In this document: one piece after another, positions 23,877-32,127 of the stretch
Numbering within the stretch: the first letter of the stretch is position 1
How the letters are laid out: every line of letters begins with the position of its first letter
DNA from: Deltaproteobacteria bacterium
GTDB taxonomy: Bacteria > Myxococcota_A > UBA9160 > SZUA-336
DNA: 64,000 nt
NCBI GenBank assembly: GCA_016875225.1
Contig: VGRW01000001.1
Span: forward strand, 1 to 64,000
Reading direction: 5' to 3'
Position numbers and translations under genes: made by a program
Notes under the pieces: model-generated
Seen by the model: the letters and a program-made list of their open reading frames with translations, nothing else
What the model was told of the DNA's origin: nothing
Databases searched by the model: none

Positions 23877-24889
23877 AACAGCTTCGCGAGCCGTTCCTGA
23901 TAGGCGAGCAGCTTCTCCGGCGCGATCGCGTAGAACGGCGGGATCAGGACCAGCGAGTCCGCCACCGTCCAGGCGCGCTCGACCTGCGCCCGCATTCGAT
24001 CGGCGTCGCCGAGCAGCACGAAGCAGCGCACCATCTCGTCTGGAACCAGCCGCGCGTGCGCGAGCACGTCGCCGCGTTTCACTTCTGCCTGCAGGCGGCG
24101 CGCAACGTCTGCGAAGCCGTGCGCGGCGAAGAACGACTCGTACTGCTCGATCCCCGCGTAGAAGGCGACGGTCGCGCGCGCGTCCTCGATCGCCTCGCGC
24201 TCGTCGGCGCCCGGCGCGCACCAGAGCCAGAGGTTCAGGTCGATGTCCTCGCGCTTGCGGCCCGCGCGCGCGAGCCCGGCGCGCAGCTCGGGCTGGATCT
24301 TCTCGACCGCCCAGTCGAGCGACCACATCGGGTGGCCCATCACTCCGTCGGCGATCTCGGCCGCCAGCCGCACGGCCGGACCGCGCAGCGCCGCGATCCA
24401 GACCGGAATCTCTTCGCGTACCGGCGGCGCGGTGGGCTGCAGCTCGGCGAAGTCCGCCCGGTAGTACTCGCCGTTGAACGGCTCGAGCCCGCGGTGTGCG
24501 CCGCGGATCACGTGGCGCACCGCCGCGACCGTCTCGCGCAGGTGTGCCAGCGGCTTGTGCTCGGGCGCGCCGAACACGCCGCGCGTCCACGACTGCACGC
24601 TCGCGCCGAGGCCGAGCACGAAGCGCCCGCTGCTGACGCGGTCCATGTCGATCGCCGCCATCGCGGTCTCGAACGGGCTTCGCGCGGCGGCGATCGCGAT
24701 GCCGCTGGCGAGCTTCACGCGCTCCGTCGCCATCGCCGCGGCCGCGAGCGGAATCCACGGCGGGCCGTAGACCTGCGCGGCGAACAGGCCCTCCAGCCCC
24801 TGCGCCTCGGCCTGCCGCGCCATCACCGAGAGGATCGGCGCCGGAAGCGCGCTCACGAAACCCCAGTACCGTCGTCTCGCGCTGGCCAT
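23864..24889 (-). CDS. Luciferase-like (LLM class) flavin-dependent oxidoreductase
   Basis: A 341-aa TIM-barrel oxidoreductase of the bacterial luciferase / F420-dependent class. Recognisable parts are VKLASGIAIAAARSPFETA, SSGRFVLGLGAS, GEYY and PVWIAALRGPAVRLAAEIADGVMG, the flavin-binding core. It might use F420 or FMN for hydride transfer or monooxygenation; the cofactor cannot be decided from sequence alone. ATG 24889 follows GGAGGA by 10 bases, which favours it over starts further upstream. It is downstream of the PQQ dehydrogenase/cytochrome c pair on the same strand. Confidence 0.83.
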   Translation of the reverse strand: MASARRRYWGFVSALPAPILSVMARQAEAQGLEGLFAAQVYGPPWIPLAAAAMATERVKLASGIAIAAARSPFETAMAAIDMDRVSSGRFVLGLGASVQSWTRGVFGAPEHKPLAHLRETVAAVRHVIRGAHRGLEPFNGEYYRADFAELQPTAPPVREEIPVWIAALRGPAVRLAAEIADGVMGHPMWSLDWAVEKIQPELRAGLARAGRKREDIDLNLWLWCAPGADEREAIEDARATVAFYAGIEQYESFFAAHGFADVARRLQAEVKRGDVLAHARLVPDEMVRCFVLLGDADRMRAQVERAWTVADSLVLIPPFYAIAPEKLLAYQERLAKLFYAG

Positions 24890-24912
24890 CGTCGCTCTCT
24901 CCTCCGCGCGCA

Positions 24913-25302
24913 TCATAGCTTCGCGCAGCTCGAATTGGCGCGCAGGAACGCGACGAGCTTCCAGATGTCGGTGTCACCGTCGGGGAGCACGCCGCTGAAG
25001 GGATCCATTCGCGTCCCGGGCACCCCCTGCGAGATCGAGCGGAAGATCTCCTCGTCGCTCCCACCATTCTTCCAGGCGCAGTCGAACAGGTCTGGGATGT
25101 CGCCGCGAGCGCCGCCACGCAGGCTGTGGCAGTACGCTCCGCACATGCCGATGAACAAGCTCTTGCCGCGCTTCACGGCGGCCGGGTCGCCGGCGAACAC
25201 CGCGGCCGGAGACGGCTTCGGCGCCGCCGGCTCCGGCTTCGCGCAGTTCGCCGCGACGGCGAGCGCGGCGCCCGCAGCGAGGAGCACCGCGAGCCGAGAC
25301 AC
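24913..25302 (-). CDS. Periplasmic c-type cytochrome with CX3CH heme motif, partner of the PQQ dehydrogenase
   Basis: A 129-aa protein with a hydrophobic export signal (residues 1-20) and a Pro/Ala linker. It carries a single heme-attachment motif C54-G-A-Y-C58-H59, with three residues between the cysteines instead of two. A likely axial Met is in GTRMDPF. C75 and C126 could form a disulfide. Its GTG shares one base with the TAG stop of the PQQ dehydrogenase (TAGTG), so the two are translationally coupled. That matches a XoxG/MxaG-type electron acceptor. Confidence 0.82.
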   Translation of the reverse strand: MSRLAVLLAAGAALAVAANCAKPEPAAPKPSPAAVFAGDPAAVKRGKSLFIGMCGAYCHSLRGGARGDIPDLFDCAWKNGGSDEEIFRSISQGVPGTRMDPFSGVLPDGDTDIWKLVAFLRANSSCAKL

Positions 25303-27062
25303 TACTTCGGCAGGGCGAAGACGAAGAGCGTGCCGCCTTCCGTCGTGTTCTTCGGTCCGCCCATGAAGGCGTCCAGCGCCGAGAAGCTGCCCGAGGCGAT
25401 CGCGACGTAGGTGCGCCCGTCGAGCTGGTACGCGATCGGCTGGCTGCGCACCCCGCCGCCCATCCGGAAGCGCCAGACCTCCTTGCCCGTTTTCGAGTCG
25501 AAGGCAAGCGCGTCGCCGGTCAGGTTTCCGGTGAAGACCACGCCGCCCGCGGTGCTGAGCGTGCCGCCGCCGAGCGGGAAGCGATCCTTGTAGACCCAGC
25601 GCACCGCGCCGGTCGCGACGTCGATCGCCGAGAACGTTCCGTACGACTTGCCTTCGTTTGCATCCAGCGTGTCGGGGAGCCCGCCCAGATACGGCATGCC
25701 CTTCGAGTACACCGCGATTCCCTTCGCGAAGATCTGGCACGCCTCGACCGCGGGGATGAACGCGAGGCCGAGCTCGGGGTTGTAGGCCCCCGTCCACGCG
25801 CCGTTCATTCCACCGAGGTTGCTCGGACAGATGCGCTCGGTGGTGTCCTCGCCGGGGAGCGCCTTGGGATCGACGTTCGGGCGGCCGGTCACCGGATCGA
25901 TCGTCGCCCAGTTCACCTGCTCCAGATACTTCGTCGCGCGCAGGAACTTCCCGGTCGTGCGATCGAGCAGGTAGAAGTACCCGTTGCGGTTCGCCTGGGC
26001 GATCGCCTTCACGGGCTTTCCGGCGACGACCGTGTCGACCAGGAAGAGCTGGGTGTTGCCGTCGTAGTCCCAGAGATCGTGCGGCGTGAACTGGAAGTAC
26101 CACTTGAGCTTTCCGGTCTTCGGATCGACTGCGAGCAGCGAATCCGAATAGAGATTGTCGCCGGCTCGATCGTCGCCGTTCCAGTCGGGCGACGGATTGC
26201 CGGTGGCCCAGAAGAGCGTGTCGCTCTCCGCGTCGTAGGCGCCCTGCGTCCAGGCCGGCGCGCCGCCACGCTTCCACGAATCGCCCGCCCAGGTCTCGAC
26301 GCCGGGCTCGCCCTCGCCGGGAATCGTGTAGTGCCGCCAGGCGCGCGCGCCGGTCTTCACGTCGTACGCGTCGAAGAAGCCGCGCACACCGTACTCGCCG
26401 CCCGCGATGCCGATGATCGCGAGATCGCCGACCACCAGCGGCGCAGAGGTCGCGCTGAAGCCTTCCTTGTAGCTCGCGAGCTCGACGCTCCACTTGATCT
26501 CGCCGGTCTTCCGGTCGAACGCGAGCAGGTGCGCATCGAGCGTGGCCATCAGCACCAGATCGCCCGCGATCGCAGCGCCGCGATTCGGCGGCCCGCAGCA
26601 GAGCCGCAGGTTCTTCGGATTCGGATGGTCGTAGCGCCAGAGCAGCGCGCCGGTCTTCGCGTCCAGCGCGAAGATCCGGTTGTACGACGACGTCACGTAC
26701 ATGACTCCGCCGTAGACGACCGGCGAGACTTCGAACTGGCCCGTGGTCCCGCTCGGGAACGCCCACGCGACCTCGAGCTTCGCCGCGCTCGCCGGCGTGA
26801 GCGCCGCGATCGGGCTGTGGCGGAAGTTCCGGTAGTTCCCGCCGTAGAGCAGCCAACGCGATGGATCCGACGCCCCGCGATCGAGCATCTCCTGCGAGAC
26901 CGGCCCCACCGAGGTGCCGACCGGCTTCTCCGCGAGCCAGTGATGGCCCTGGTCGGGAAGCGCGATCTCGGCGGCGAGTTCGCCCTCGTCCTGTTCCGCG
27001 CGCGCCCTCGCAGGAACGAAGGCCAGGCACAGCGCGAGCGTGATGCAGAGCGATCGGATCAT
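25302..27062 (-). CDS. PQQ-dependent alcohol dehydrogenase with lanthanide signature
   Basis: A 586-aa periplasmic quinoprotein (signal peptide ~1-21 ending ARA) with the eight-bladed propeller repeats of methanol/ethanol dehydrogenases. The adjacent disulfide cysteines C155-C156 are in LRLCCGPP. Predicted metal and PQQ ligands are E223, N289 and catalytic D332. Two residues later is D334 (WDYDG), the extra Asp that marks lanthanide-dependent XoxF/PedH-type enzymes. It would oxidise an alcohol and pass electrons to the coupled cytochrome c. ATG 27062 is used because it begins the export signal and follows a GGGGG tract; a start four codons earlier is possible. Confidence 0.88.
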   Translation of the reverse strand: MIRSLCITLALCLAFVPARARAEQDEGELAAEIALPDQGHHWLAEKPVGTSVGPVSQEMLDRGASDPSRWLLYGGNYRNFRHSPIAALTPASAAKLEVAWAFPSGTTGQFEVSPVVYGGVMYVTSSYNRIFALDAKTGALLWRYDHPNPKNLRLCCGPPNRGAAIAGDLVLMATLDAHLLAFDRKTGEIKWSVELASYKEGFSATSAPLVVGDLAIIGIAGGEYGVRGFFDAYDVKTGARAWRHYTIPGEGEPGVETWAGDSWKRGGAPAWTQGAYDAESDTLFWATGNPSPDWNGDDRAGDNLYSDSLLAVDPKTGKLKWYFQFTPHDLWDYDGNTQLFLVDTVVAGKPVKAIAQANRNGYFYLLDRTTGKFLRATKYLEQVNWATIDPVTGRPNVDPKALPGEDTTERICPSNLGGMNGAWTGAYNPELGLAFIPAVEACQIFAKGIAVYSKGMPYLGGLPDTLDANEGKSYGTFSAIDVATGAVRWVYKDRFPLGGGTLSTAGGVVFTGNLTGDALAFDSKTGKEVWRFRMGGGVRSQPIAYQLDGRTYVAIASGSFSALDAFMGGPKNTTEGGTLFVFALPK

Positions 27063-27117
27063 CCGGCGTTCCACCCCCTGAAGTAGGGCACGAGAATCGC
27101 ACGGACCCGCCTGCGCG

Positions 27118-28632
27118 TCACGCAGCGTCGGCGGGTCGCCCCTCGAAGTCCTCGATCACGAGCCCCGCGGTGCGATGGCCGGAGTGCATCGCGCCGGAGA
27201 ACCCAGGGCCGGGGAACGTCCACGCACCGGCGAGGTAGAGACCCGGCACGGAGCTTCGCGCCTCGGGCCGGTGGATGCTGTGCGAGCTCGCCGACGAAGC
27301 GTACCCGTAGATCGATCCCTGCGGATTCGACGAGTAGCGCTCCATCGTGTGCGGTGTGCCGACCTCGACCACCTCGATCCGCTCGCGCAGGTCGGGGATC
27401 GCCTGCGCGAGCCGATCGACCAGCCACGCCTCGAGCTCTCGCTTGCGCTCGCGGTAGATCGCCTCGTCGTCGCGCCAGAGCCGGCCGTCGGCCATGACCG
27501 CCGCGTGCAGGATCGAGCGCCCCGCCGGCGAATGGTCGGGATCGGCGAGGTCGTGGTTGCCGATCATGTATCCCTGCTTGCGGTAGTCGCCGGCGAGCAT
27601 CGCCTCGCGCTCCTGCTCGAAGTCGTAGGTCTGCATGAAGAATGCGCCGCGGTCGGAGAGACCGAGCCGGGCGGCGTCGCCGCGAATCCCCACGTAGGCC
27701 TGGTGGATCGAGCAGGCGATCGGCAGGCCGTCGACCCGGGGCAGCTCGGCCGCGCCGAGCCGGGCGTCGTCGAGCAGCCCGTGGTAGGTGAGCGGCGCCG
27801 AGGCATTGCTGATCACGACCGGCGCACGGAAGCGATCTCCGCGCCGCGTCTGCACGCCGACCACGCGTCCGTTCTCGGTGTCGATGCGCGCGACCTCGCG
27901 GCGCAGCAGGACGCGCCCGCGGTTGCGCTCGATCACGCGCACGAACGCGTCGGAGAGCGCCTGCCCGCCTCCTTTGACGTAGAAGCAGCCGCCGAAGTGG
28001 TAGCTCGCCCACATTCGCGCGTAGAGAAAGCCCGAGACCTCCGCTGGCACCAGGCCCAGGTAGCCCCAGATGGTGGCGAAGATCGCCTGGATCCGTTCGT
28101 CGCGGAGGTGCGCGTCGAGGAGCTCCGCGAGCGTGAGCGGAAGCGTCGCGAGCGCCGCCTCGCTCGGCCCACCGTCGGCGCCCTGCGCGTCGATCTCGCG
28201 CAGATGTTGGAACAGGTCGCGAACGCCGCGCGCCTGAGCCGGATACGTCTCGACGAGCAGCGCCTCGTAGGCGCCCGCGTCCGCGGGAATCTGCAGGTCG
28301 TGCCGCGGACCGCGGCTGCGGTAGGCGATGTCGAAGCGCCGCAGCTCCAGCTGCGGCAGCACGTCGAGCTCGGAGAGCAGCCGGTGCACCGAGCGCCCAG
28401 GAAGCAGATCGCCCGTCTGGTGCAGCGCGACGTCGAAGTCGTAGACGAGCTTCGTCCCGCGGACCTTGCGCAGGAAGTGGTGCGCGTAGCCGCCGGCGAA
28501 GACGTGCTGCTCCAGCACGAGCACCCGCAGGCCGGTCCGCGACAGGCGAGCCGCGGCAGCGAGTCCGCCGAGCCCCGATCCGATCACGATCACGTCCCAG
28601 TGGTCGTCGAGCTTCGGGTCCTGCCGGGTCAT
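27118..28632 (-). CDS. FAD-dependent phytoene desaturase/retinol saturase-like oxidoreductase
   Basis: A 504-aa protein with an N-terminal Rossmann FAD motif VIVIGSGLGGLAAAARLSRTG and Glu at the end of the second strand (VLVLEQH). The amine-oxidase/CrtI-type C-terminal FAD motif is VPGLYLAGAWTFPGPGFSGA. This family covers carotenoid desaturases, isomerases and retinol saturases. No crtB or other carotenoid gene is present here, so the substrate is open. Its ATG overlaps the TetR stop by 4 bases, so regulator and enzyme form one unit, controlled by the tandem palindrome upstream. Confidence 0.82.
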   Translation of the reverse strand: MTRQDPKLDDHWDVIVIGSGLGGLAAAARLSRTGLRVLVLEQHVFAGGYAHHFLRKVRGTKLVYDFDVALHQTGDLLPGRSVHRLLSELDVLPQLELRRFDIAYRSRGPRHDLQIPADAGAYEALLVETYPAQARGVRDLFQHLREIDAQGADGGPSEAALATLPLTLAELLDAHLRDERIQAIFATIWGYLGLVPAEVSGFLYARMWASYHFGGCFYVKGGGQALSDAFVRVIERNRGRVLLRREVARIDTENGRVVGVQTRRGDRFRAPVVISNASAPLTYHGLLDDARLGAAELPRVDGLPIACSIHQAYVGIRGDAARLGLSDRGAFFMQTYDFEQEREAMLAGDYRKQGYMIGNHDLADPDHSPAGRSILHAAVMADGRLWRDDEAIYRERKRELEAWLVDRLAQAIPDLRERIEVVEVGTPHTMERYSSNPQGSIYGYASSASSHSIHRPEARSSVPGLYLAGAWTFPGPGFSGAMHSGHRTAGLVIEDFEGRPADAA

Positions 28633-29255
28633 GGGGGTTCCTCCTCGATGCGGGATTCGATCGCGCTGCAGCCGGAGACCAGCTGCAGCAGAAGCGGCTC
28701 CACCAGCTCGGCGAGGCCGAGGCCGTGCGCGAGCTTGCCGGCGAGCTGGAGCGACACCAGTCCGTGTACGCCCGCCCAGAAGCCGTGCGCGAGCAGATCC
28801 ACGTCGCCCCGCAGGCGGCCAGCCTCGACCGCGGCGCGCACGGCCTCGCGCAGCGGAGCCCAGGCGCGCAGCTCCGCTTCGCGAAGCTCCGGATGGCCGT
28901 CGGGATCGGGCTGGCCGAGCTCGAACATCAGCCGGTACGCGTGCGGCTCCGCGAGCGCGAAGTCGACGTACGCCTTTCCGAGCGCGAGCAGTCGCGCCGC
29001 GGGATCGGACTCGTCGGCTCCACCCTTCTCCTGGCTCGCCGCGAAGCGCTGGTAGGCGGCCGTGCGCACGAACGCGAAGATCTCGGCCTTGTCCCGGAAG
29101 TAGCGGTACGGCGTCATCCGGCTCACGCCGAGCGCGTCGGCGAGCACGCGGAAGCTCACGCCCTCGAATCCGCGCTGCGCGAAGAGCCTTTCGGCGACCG
29201 CGCAGAGCCTCTGGCGGAAGGCGTCGACGTCGTCCTGGGACAGGTTCCGGGGCAC
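28629..29255 (-). CDS. TetR-family repressor of the FAD oxidoreductase
   Basis: A 208-aa regulator with an N-terminal helix-turn-helix (AERLFAQRG, SFRVLADALGVSRMTPYRYFRDKAEIF). The ligand domain contains HAYRLMFELGQPDPDG, typical of acyl-CoA or fatty-acid-responsive members. The ATG at 29255 lies 9 bases from a tandem 13-base palindrome, so it very probably autoregulates. It is the first gene of a two-gene operon with the FAD oxidoreductase. Confidence 0.88.
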   Translation of the reverse strand: MPRNLSQDDVDAFRQRLCAVAERLFAQRGFEGVSFRVLADALGVSRMTPYRYFRDKAEIFAFVRTAAYQRFAASQEKGGADESDPAARLLALGKAYVDFALAEPHAYRLMFELGQPDPDGHPELREAELRAWAPLREAVRAAVEAGRLRGDVDLLAHGFWAGVHGLVSLQLAGKLAHGLGLAELVEPLLLQLVSGCSAIESRIEEEPP

Positions 29256-29264
29256 GGCGCATTT

Positions 29265-29290
29265 TTGACACTGTCAATTGACGATGTCAA
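29265..29290. promoter_or_regulatory. Tandem 13-base palindromic operator
   Basis: TTGACACTGTCAA (29265-29277) and TTGACGATGTCAA (29278-29290) are two near-identical palindromes that abut without a gap. They start 10 bases before the TetR start and lie ~75 bases before the divergent gene at 29365. TTGACA/TTGACG are also perfect or near-perfect -35 hexamers, so bound repressor would block both promoters. Binding by the adjacent TetR is inference from position. Confidence 0.7.
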
Positions 29291-29364
29291 CAGCCGCAGA
29301 AAAGGGCCCGCCCCGGTCCGGCCCTCGGATAGACTCCGCTCGGCCGAGGCGAGGAGGAGCTTGG

Positions 29365-29796
29365 ATGCGCGGACTTCGCAGGATCGTGGTGGCCGCGCTC
29401 GTCGTCGCGCTCGCGATCGGGATCGCGGTGATGGGCGCCTCCGAGCTCGGCGGCGAGGTCGTCACGCTTCACACCGCGTCGCCGGATGGCGAGGTCACGA
29501 CGAGGATCTGGATCGTCGCCGACGCGGGCTACGCCTGGCTTCGCGCGGGCGTTCCCGAGAACGGCTGGCTGCTGCGCATCGACGCGAATCCGGAGGTCGT
29601 GGTCGAGCGCGGCGGCGAGTCGCTGCGCTTCCGCGCGGTGCCGGTTCGCGACGACCCGGCCATCCGCGACCGGATCCACCAGCGAATGCGCCAGGACTAC
29701 GGCATGGCCGATCGGATCGTGAGCCTGCTCCGCGACGGCTCCAGATCCGTGCCGGTCCGGCTCGACCCGATCGCAGAGCCCGTAGAGCCCGACTAG
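29365..29796 (+). CDS. Membrane-anchored small protein resembling deazaflavin-dependent nitroreductases
   Basis: A 143-aa protein with an N-terminal membrane anchor (residues 7-28, IVVAALVVALAIGIAVMGA). The rest is a small beta-barrel-like domain with VVTLHTASPDGEVTTRIWIV, AWLRAG and NPEVVVERGG. This pattern resembles split-barrel proteins of the DUF385/deazaflavin-dependent nitroreductase type, but similarity is weak. GGAGGAG lies 5 bases before ATG 29365, which fixes the start. It shares the tandem operator region with the TetR gene. Its stop overlaps the stop of the Hsp70-like gene. Confidence 0.6.
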   Translation: MRGLRRIVVAALVVALAIGIAVMGASELGGEVVTLHTASPDGEVTTRIWIVADAGYAWLRAGVPENGWLLRIDANPEVVVERGGESLRFRAVPVRDDPAIRDRIHQRMRQDYGMADRIVSLLRDGSRSVPVRLDPIAEPVEPD

Positions 29797-31106
29797 TCCG
29801 CGAGCTCCTGCGCGCGCAGCGCCAGACCGCTCGCGACCGAGACCAGCTCGTCGCCAGCGCGCACGCGATCGACCCCGAAGCGCGACGCGAAGAGAGCGCG
29901 CACCGCGGGCACCAGGGACGAGCCGCCGGTCAGGAAGACGCGATCGACGTCGCCGCGCGCGATCTTCGAGCCCTCGAGCAGACCGTCGACGCAGGCCGCG
30001 AGCGCGTCGAGCTCGGGCTCGATCCAGGTCTCGAACTCGTCGCGCGCGATCGCCCGCTCGATCGCGATCGGGTCGCGGGCGAAGCGCAGTCGGGTCGCCT
30101 CCTCCCGCGTCAGCGCGAGCTTGGCGCGCTCGACCGAGCGGTGCAGGGGGAATCCGAGGTCCTCGCGGACCACCCGGATCAGCGCCTCGAGCCGAGCGGG
30201 TTCGAGCGCGTCGCGCTGCAGCTCGTGGAGCAGCGACAGCGTGCGCGGCGAGCGCAGGAACGAGAGATGATGCCAGCGCTCGAGGTGGCCGTAGATCCAG
30301 CGAGGAACCGGCAGCACGGTGCCGAAGATGGAGCGGAACTCGCTGCCGAGGCCGAGCGCGGGCGAGACCGCCGCGCGCACGATCTTCCCGTCGAAGACGT
30401 CGCCGGCCACCGGCACACCCGCGTTGCCGAGCACGCCACCGCTCTCGCCGCGCGCCCGCTCGCGGCGCGCATCCGGACCGACGCGGAGCAGCGAGAAGTC
30501 ACTCGTGCCTCCGCCGAAGTCGCCGATCAGGATCAGCTCGTCGCGCGAGAGGGTCCGCTCGTAGTGGTAGGCCGCGGCGATCGGCTCGTACTCGAAGACC
30601 ACGTCCGCCACCCCCGCGCTGGCGAACGCCGCGCGCAGCCGCGAAAGCGCGAGCGCCTCGTCCTCGCGGGAGCGTGCAGACACGAAGCGGACCGGACGAC
30701 CGACCACGACCGGCCCGTCGAGGGGGCCGAGCTGCGCTTCGGCCTCGCGGATCAGCGCGCGGAGCAGCACCGCGATCAGGGCTTCCAGCCGGTACTCGCG
30801 TTCGAAGATCCGCGTCGACGAGAAGTCCCGCGCGGCAAGGAACGATTTCGGCGACTGGACCAGCCGGCCCGGCTCGTCGACGGAGAGGTAGCGCGCGATC
30901 GCGCGAGGCCCCGCCAGCTCGCGAAGCGCCCCGCTTCGGTTCGAAGCTCGCTCGAGGTACACGACCGAGCGGAAGGCGGTCGTGGTCTTCCCGCCGCCGC
31001 GCGCAAAGCGCGCCAGCCGCGGAGCACCGTCTCCCTCCGCCAGCGCGAGCGCAGAGTTGGTGGTTCCGAAATCGATACCGAACGTGCGACGCCCGTAGGC
31101 GGTCAT
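29793..31106 (-). CDS. YegD-like Hsp70-family protein
   Basis: A 437-aa actin/Hsp70 ATPase-fold protein. The phosphate-1 loop FGIDFGTTNSALAL, the phosphate-2 loop LIGDFGGGTSDFSLL and the adenosine loop FLTGGSSLVPAVRALF are all present. The DnaK-type substrate-binding domain is missing, as in E. coli YegD. It could act as a chaperone-like ATPase with an unknown partner. The ATG overlaps the stop of the upstream lipocalin-like gene by 4 bases, so the two are made together. Confidence 0.86.
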   Translation of the reverse strand: MTAYGRRTFGIDFGTTNSALALAEGDGAPRLARFARGGGKTTTAFRSVVYLERASNRSGALRELAGPRAIARYLSVDEPGRLVQSPKSFLAARDFSSTRIFEREYRLEALIAVLLRALIREAEAQLGPLDGPVVVGRPVRFVSARSREDEALALSRLRAAFASAGVADVVFEYEPIAAAYHYERTLSRDELILIGDFGGGTSDFSLLRVGPDARRERARGESGGVLGNAGVPVAGDVFDGKIVRAAVSPALGLGSEFRSIFGTVLPVPRWIYGHLERWHHLSFLRSPRTLSLLHELQRDALEPARLEALIRVVREDLGFPLHRSVERAKLALTREEATRLRFARDPIAIERAIARDEFETWIEPELDALAACVDGLLEGSKIARGDVDRVFLTGGSSLVPAVRALFASRFGVDRVRAGDELVSVASGLALRAQELAD

Positions 31107-32053
31107 GCGCCCTGGTCGAGATACTCCGAGAGGCCGTAGCCGATGCGCTCGCCGTCGAGCGTGTACTCCGTCATGCCCTCGCCGATGTGCGTGTTCTGTC
31201 CCGCGCGGCGGTTGCGCAGCGGGATGAAGCCGCGCACCCGCCCCTCGACGCGGTGCTTCGCGCCGTCGGAGAGCGTCACGTTCGCGCGCAGCACCGAGTG
31301 GTAGTTGGTGCCGCTCTCATAGTCGGTCTCGAGGTCGATACCGGTGATGCGCAGCAGCTCCTGCCCCTTGTGGAACACACCTCCGACGTGGTCGCCGACG
31401 ATCGAGATCACCATGCCCAGATCGTCGCCGAAGTTCCCGGTGATCCAGCGGTAGGAGGGTGTCGACTGCCAGTAGCGCGGGCCCCAGGAGTGATCGCGCA
31501 GGCCGTGACCGCGGATCTCGATCGCAGGCTCGCCCTCGATCTCGATCGAGCCCGACACTTTCATGTGCTGCTCGTAGTGGGCGCGCGCGAAGTCGTTGCC
31601 GTCGTCCGGCTTTCCGACGTGTCCGTAGATCGGGCCGACTCCGTCGTGCACGAGATCGATCACGATCTTCCGGTGCGGGTTTTGCTTGAATGCGCGCCCC
31701 GGATCCTTCATCGCGCGCGGATCCGCCAGGTAGACGGCCGAGCCCTCGTAGCGGGTGCGCAGCTTCTCGCCGGGCACGAGCACGGTGACCTCGAGCCCGC
31801 CGGCGTTCCAGCCGTCGTTCGATTCGATCGCGGGCCGCTTGTAGTTGAAGAGCGCCGATCCGTCCGCGTTGTAGACGATCACGGTCATCTCGGCCTGCTT
31901 CTCGTTGGCGCGATTGCCGATGCGCAGGAACCCGCCGCGGTTCTGGGCGCGGTCGAAGAAGTTGAAATACACCGACTCGTTGAAGTTCGGCTCGGGTCCG
32001 AGCGGGTGGGTGTAATCGTCCTCCGGCTTCACGTTTCCGATGATCTTGACCAC
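31103..32053 (-). CDS. Lipocalin-fold (CrtC/AttH-like, DUF7064-type) protein
   Basis: A 316-aa, beta-rich soluble protein without a signal peptide. Segments such as HPLGPEPNFNESVYFNFFD, GGFLRIGNR, IRGHGLRDHSWGPRYW and GNFGDDLGMVISIVGD match the two-lobed lipocalin-like fold of AttH/carotenoid 1,2-hydratase relatives. The RDHSWG segment is typical. GTG 32053 is preferred because AGGAGG lies 7 bases upstream; ATG 32074 is possible but lacks a ribosome site. It is coupled to the YegD-like gene. Function is unknown, perhaps lipid or terpenoid handling. Confidence 0.7.
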   Translation of the reverse strand: MVKIIGNVKPEDDYTHPLGPEPNFNESVYFNFFDRAQNRGGFLRIGNRANEKQAEMTVIVYNADGSALFNYKRPAIESNDGWNAGGLEVTVLVPGEKLRTRYEGSAVYLADPRAMKDPGRAFKQNPHRKIVIDLVHDGVGPIYGHVGKPDDGNDFARAHYEQHMKVSGSIEIEGEPAIEIRGHGLRDHSWGPRYWQSTPSYRWITGNFGDDLGMVISIVGDHVGGVFHKGQELLRITGIDLETDYESGTNYHSVLRANVTLSDGAKHRVEGRVRGFIPLRNRRAGQNTHIGEGMTEYTLDGERIGYGLSEYLDQGA

Positions 32054-32127
32054 GTTGGCGCCTCCTGGGCGCATCCTACCCTAAAGGCCCCCCGACTCTC
32101 CTCCGATGCGACGTCGAGGAAGCCACG

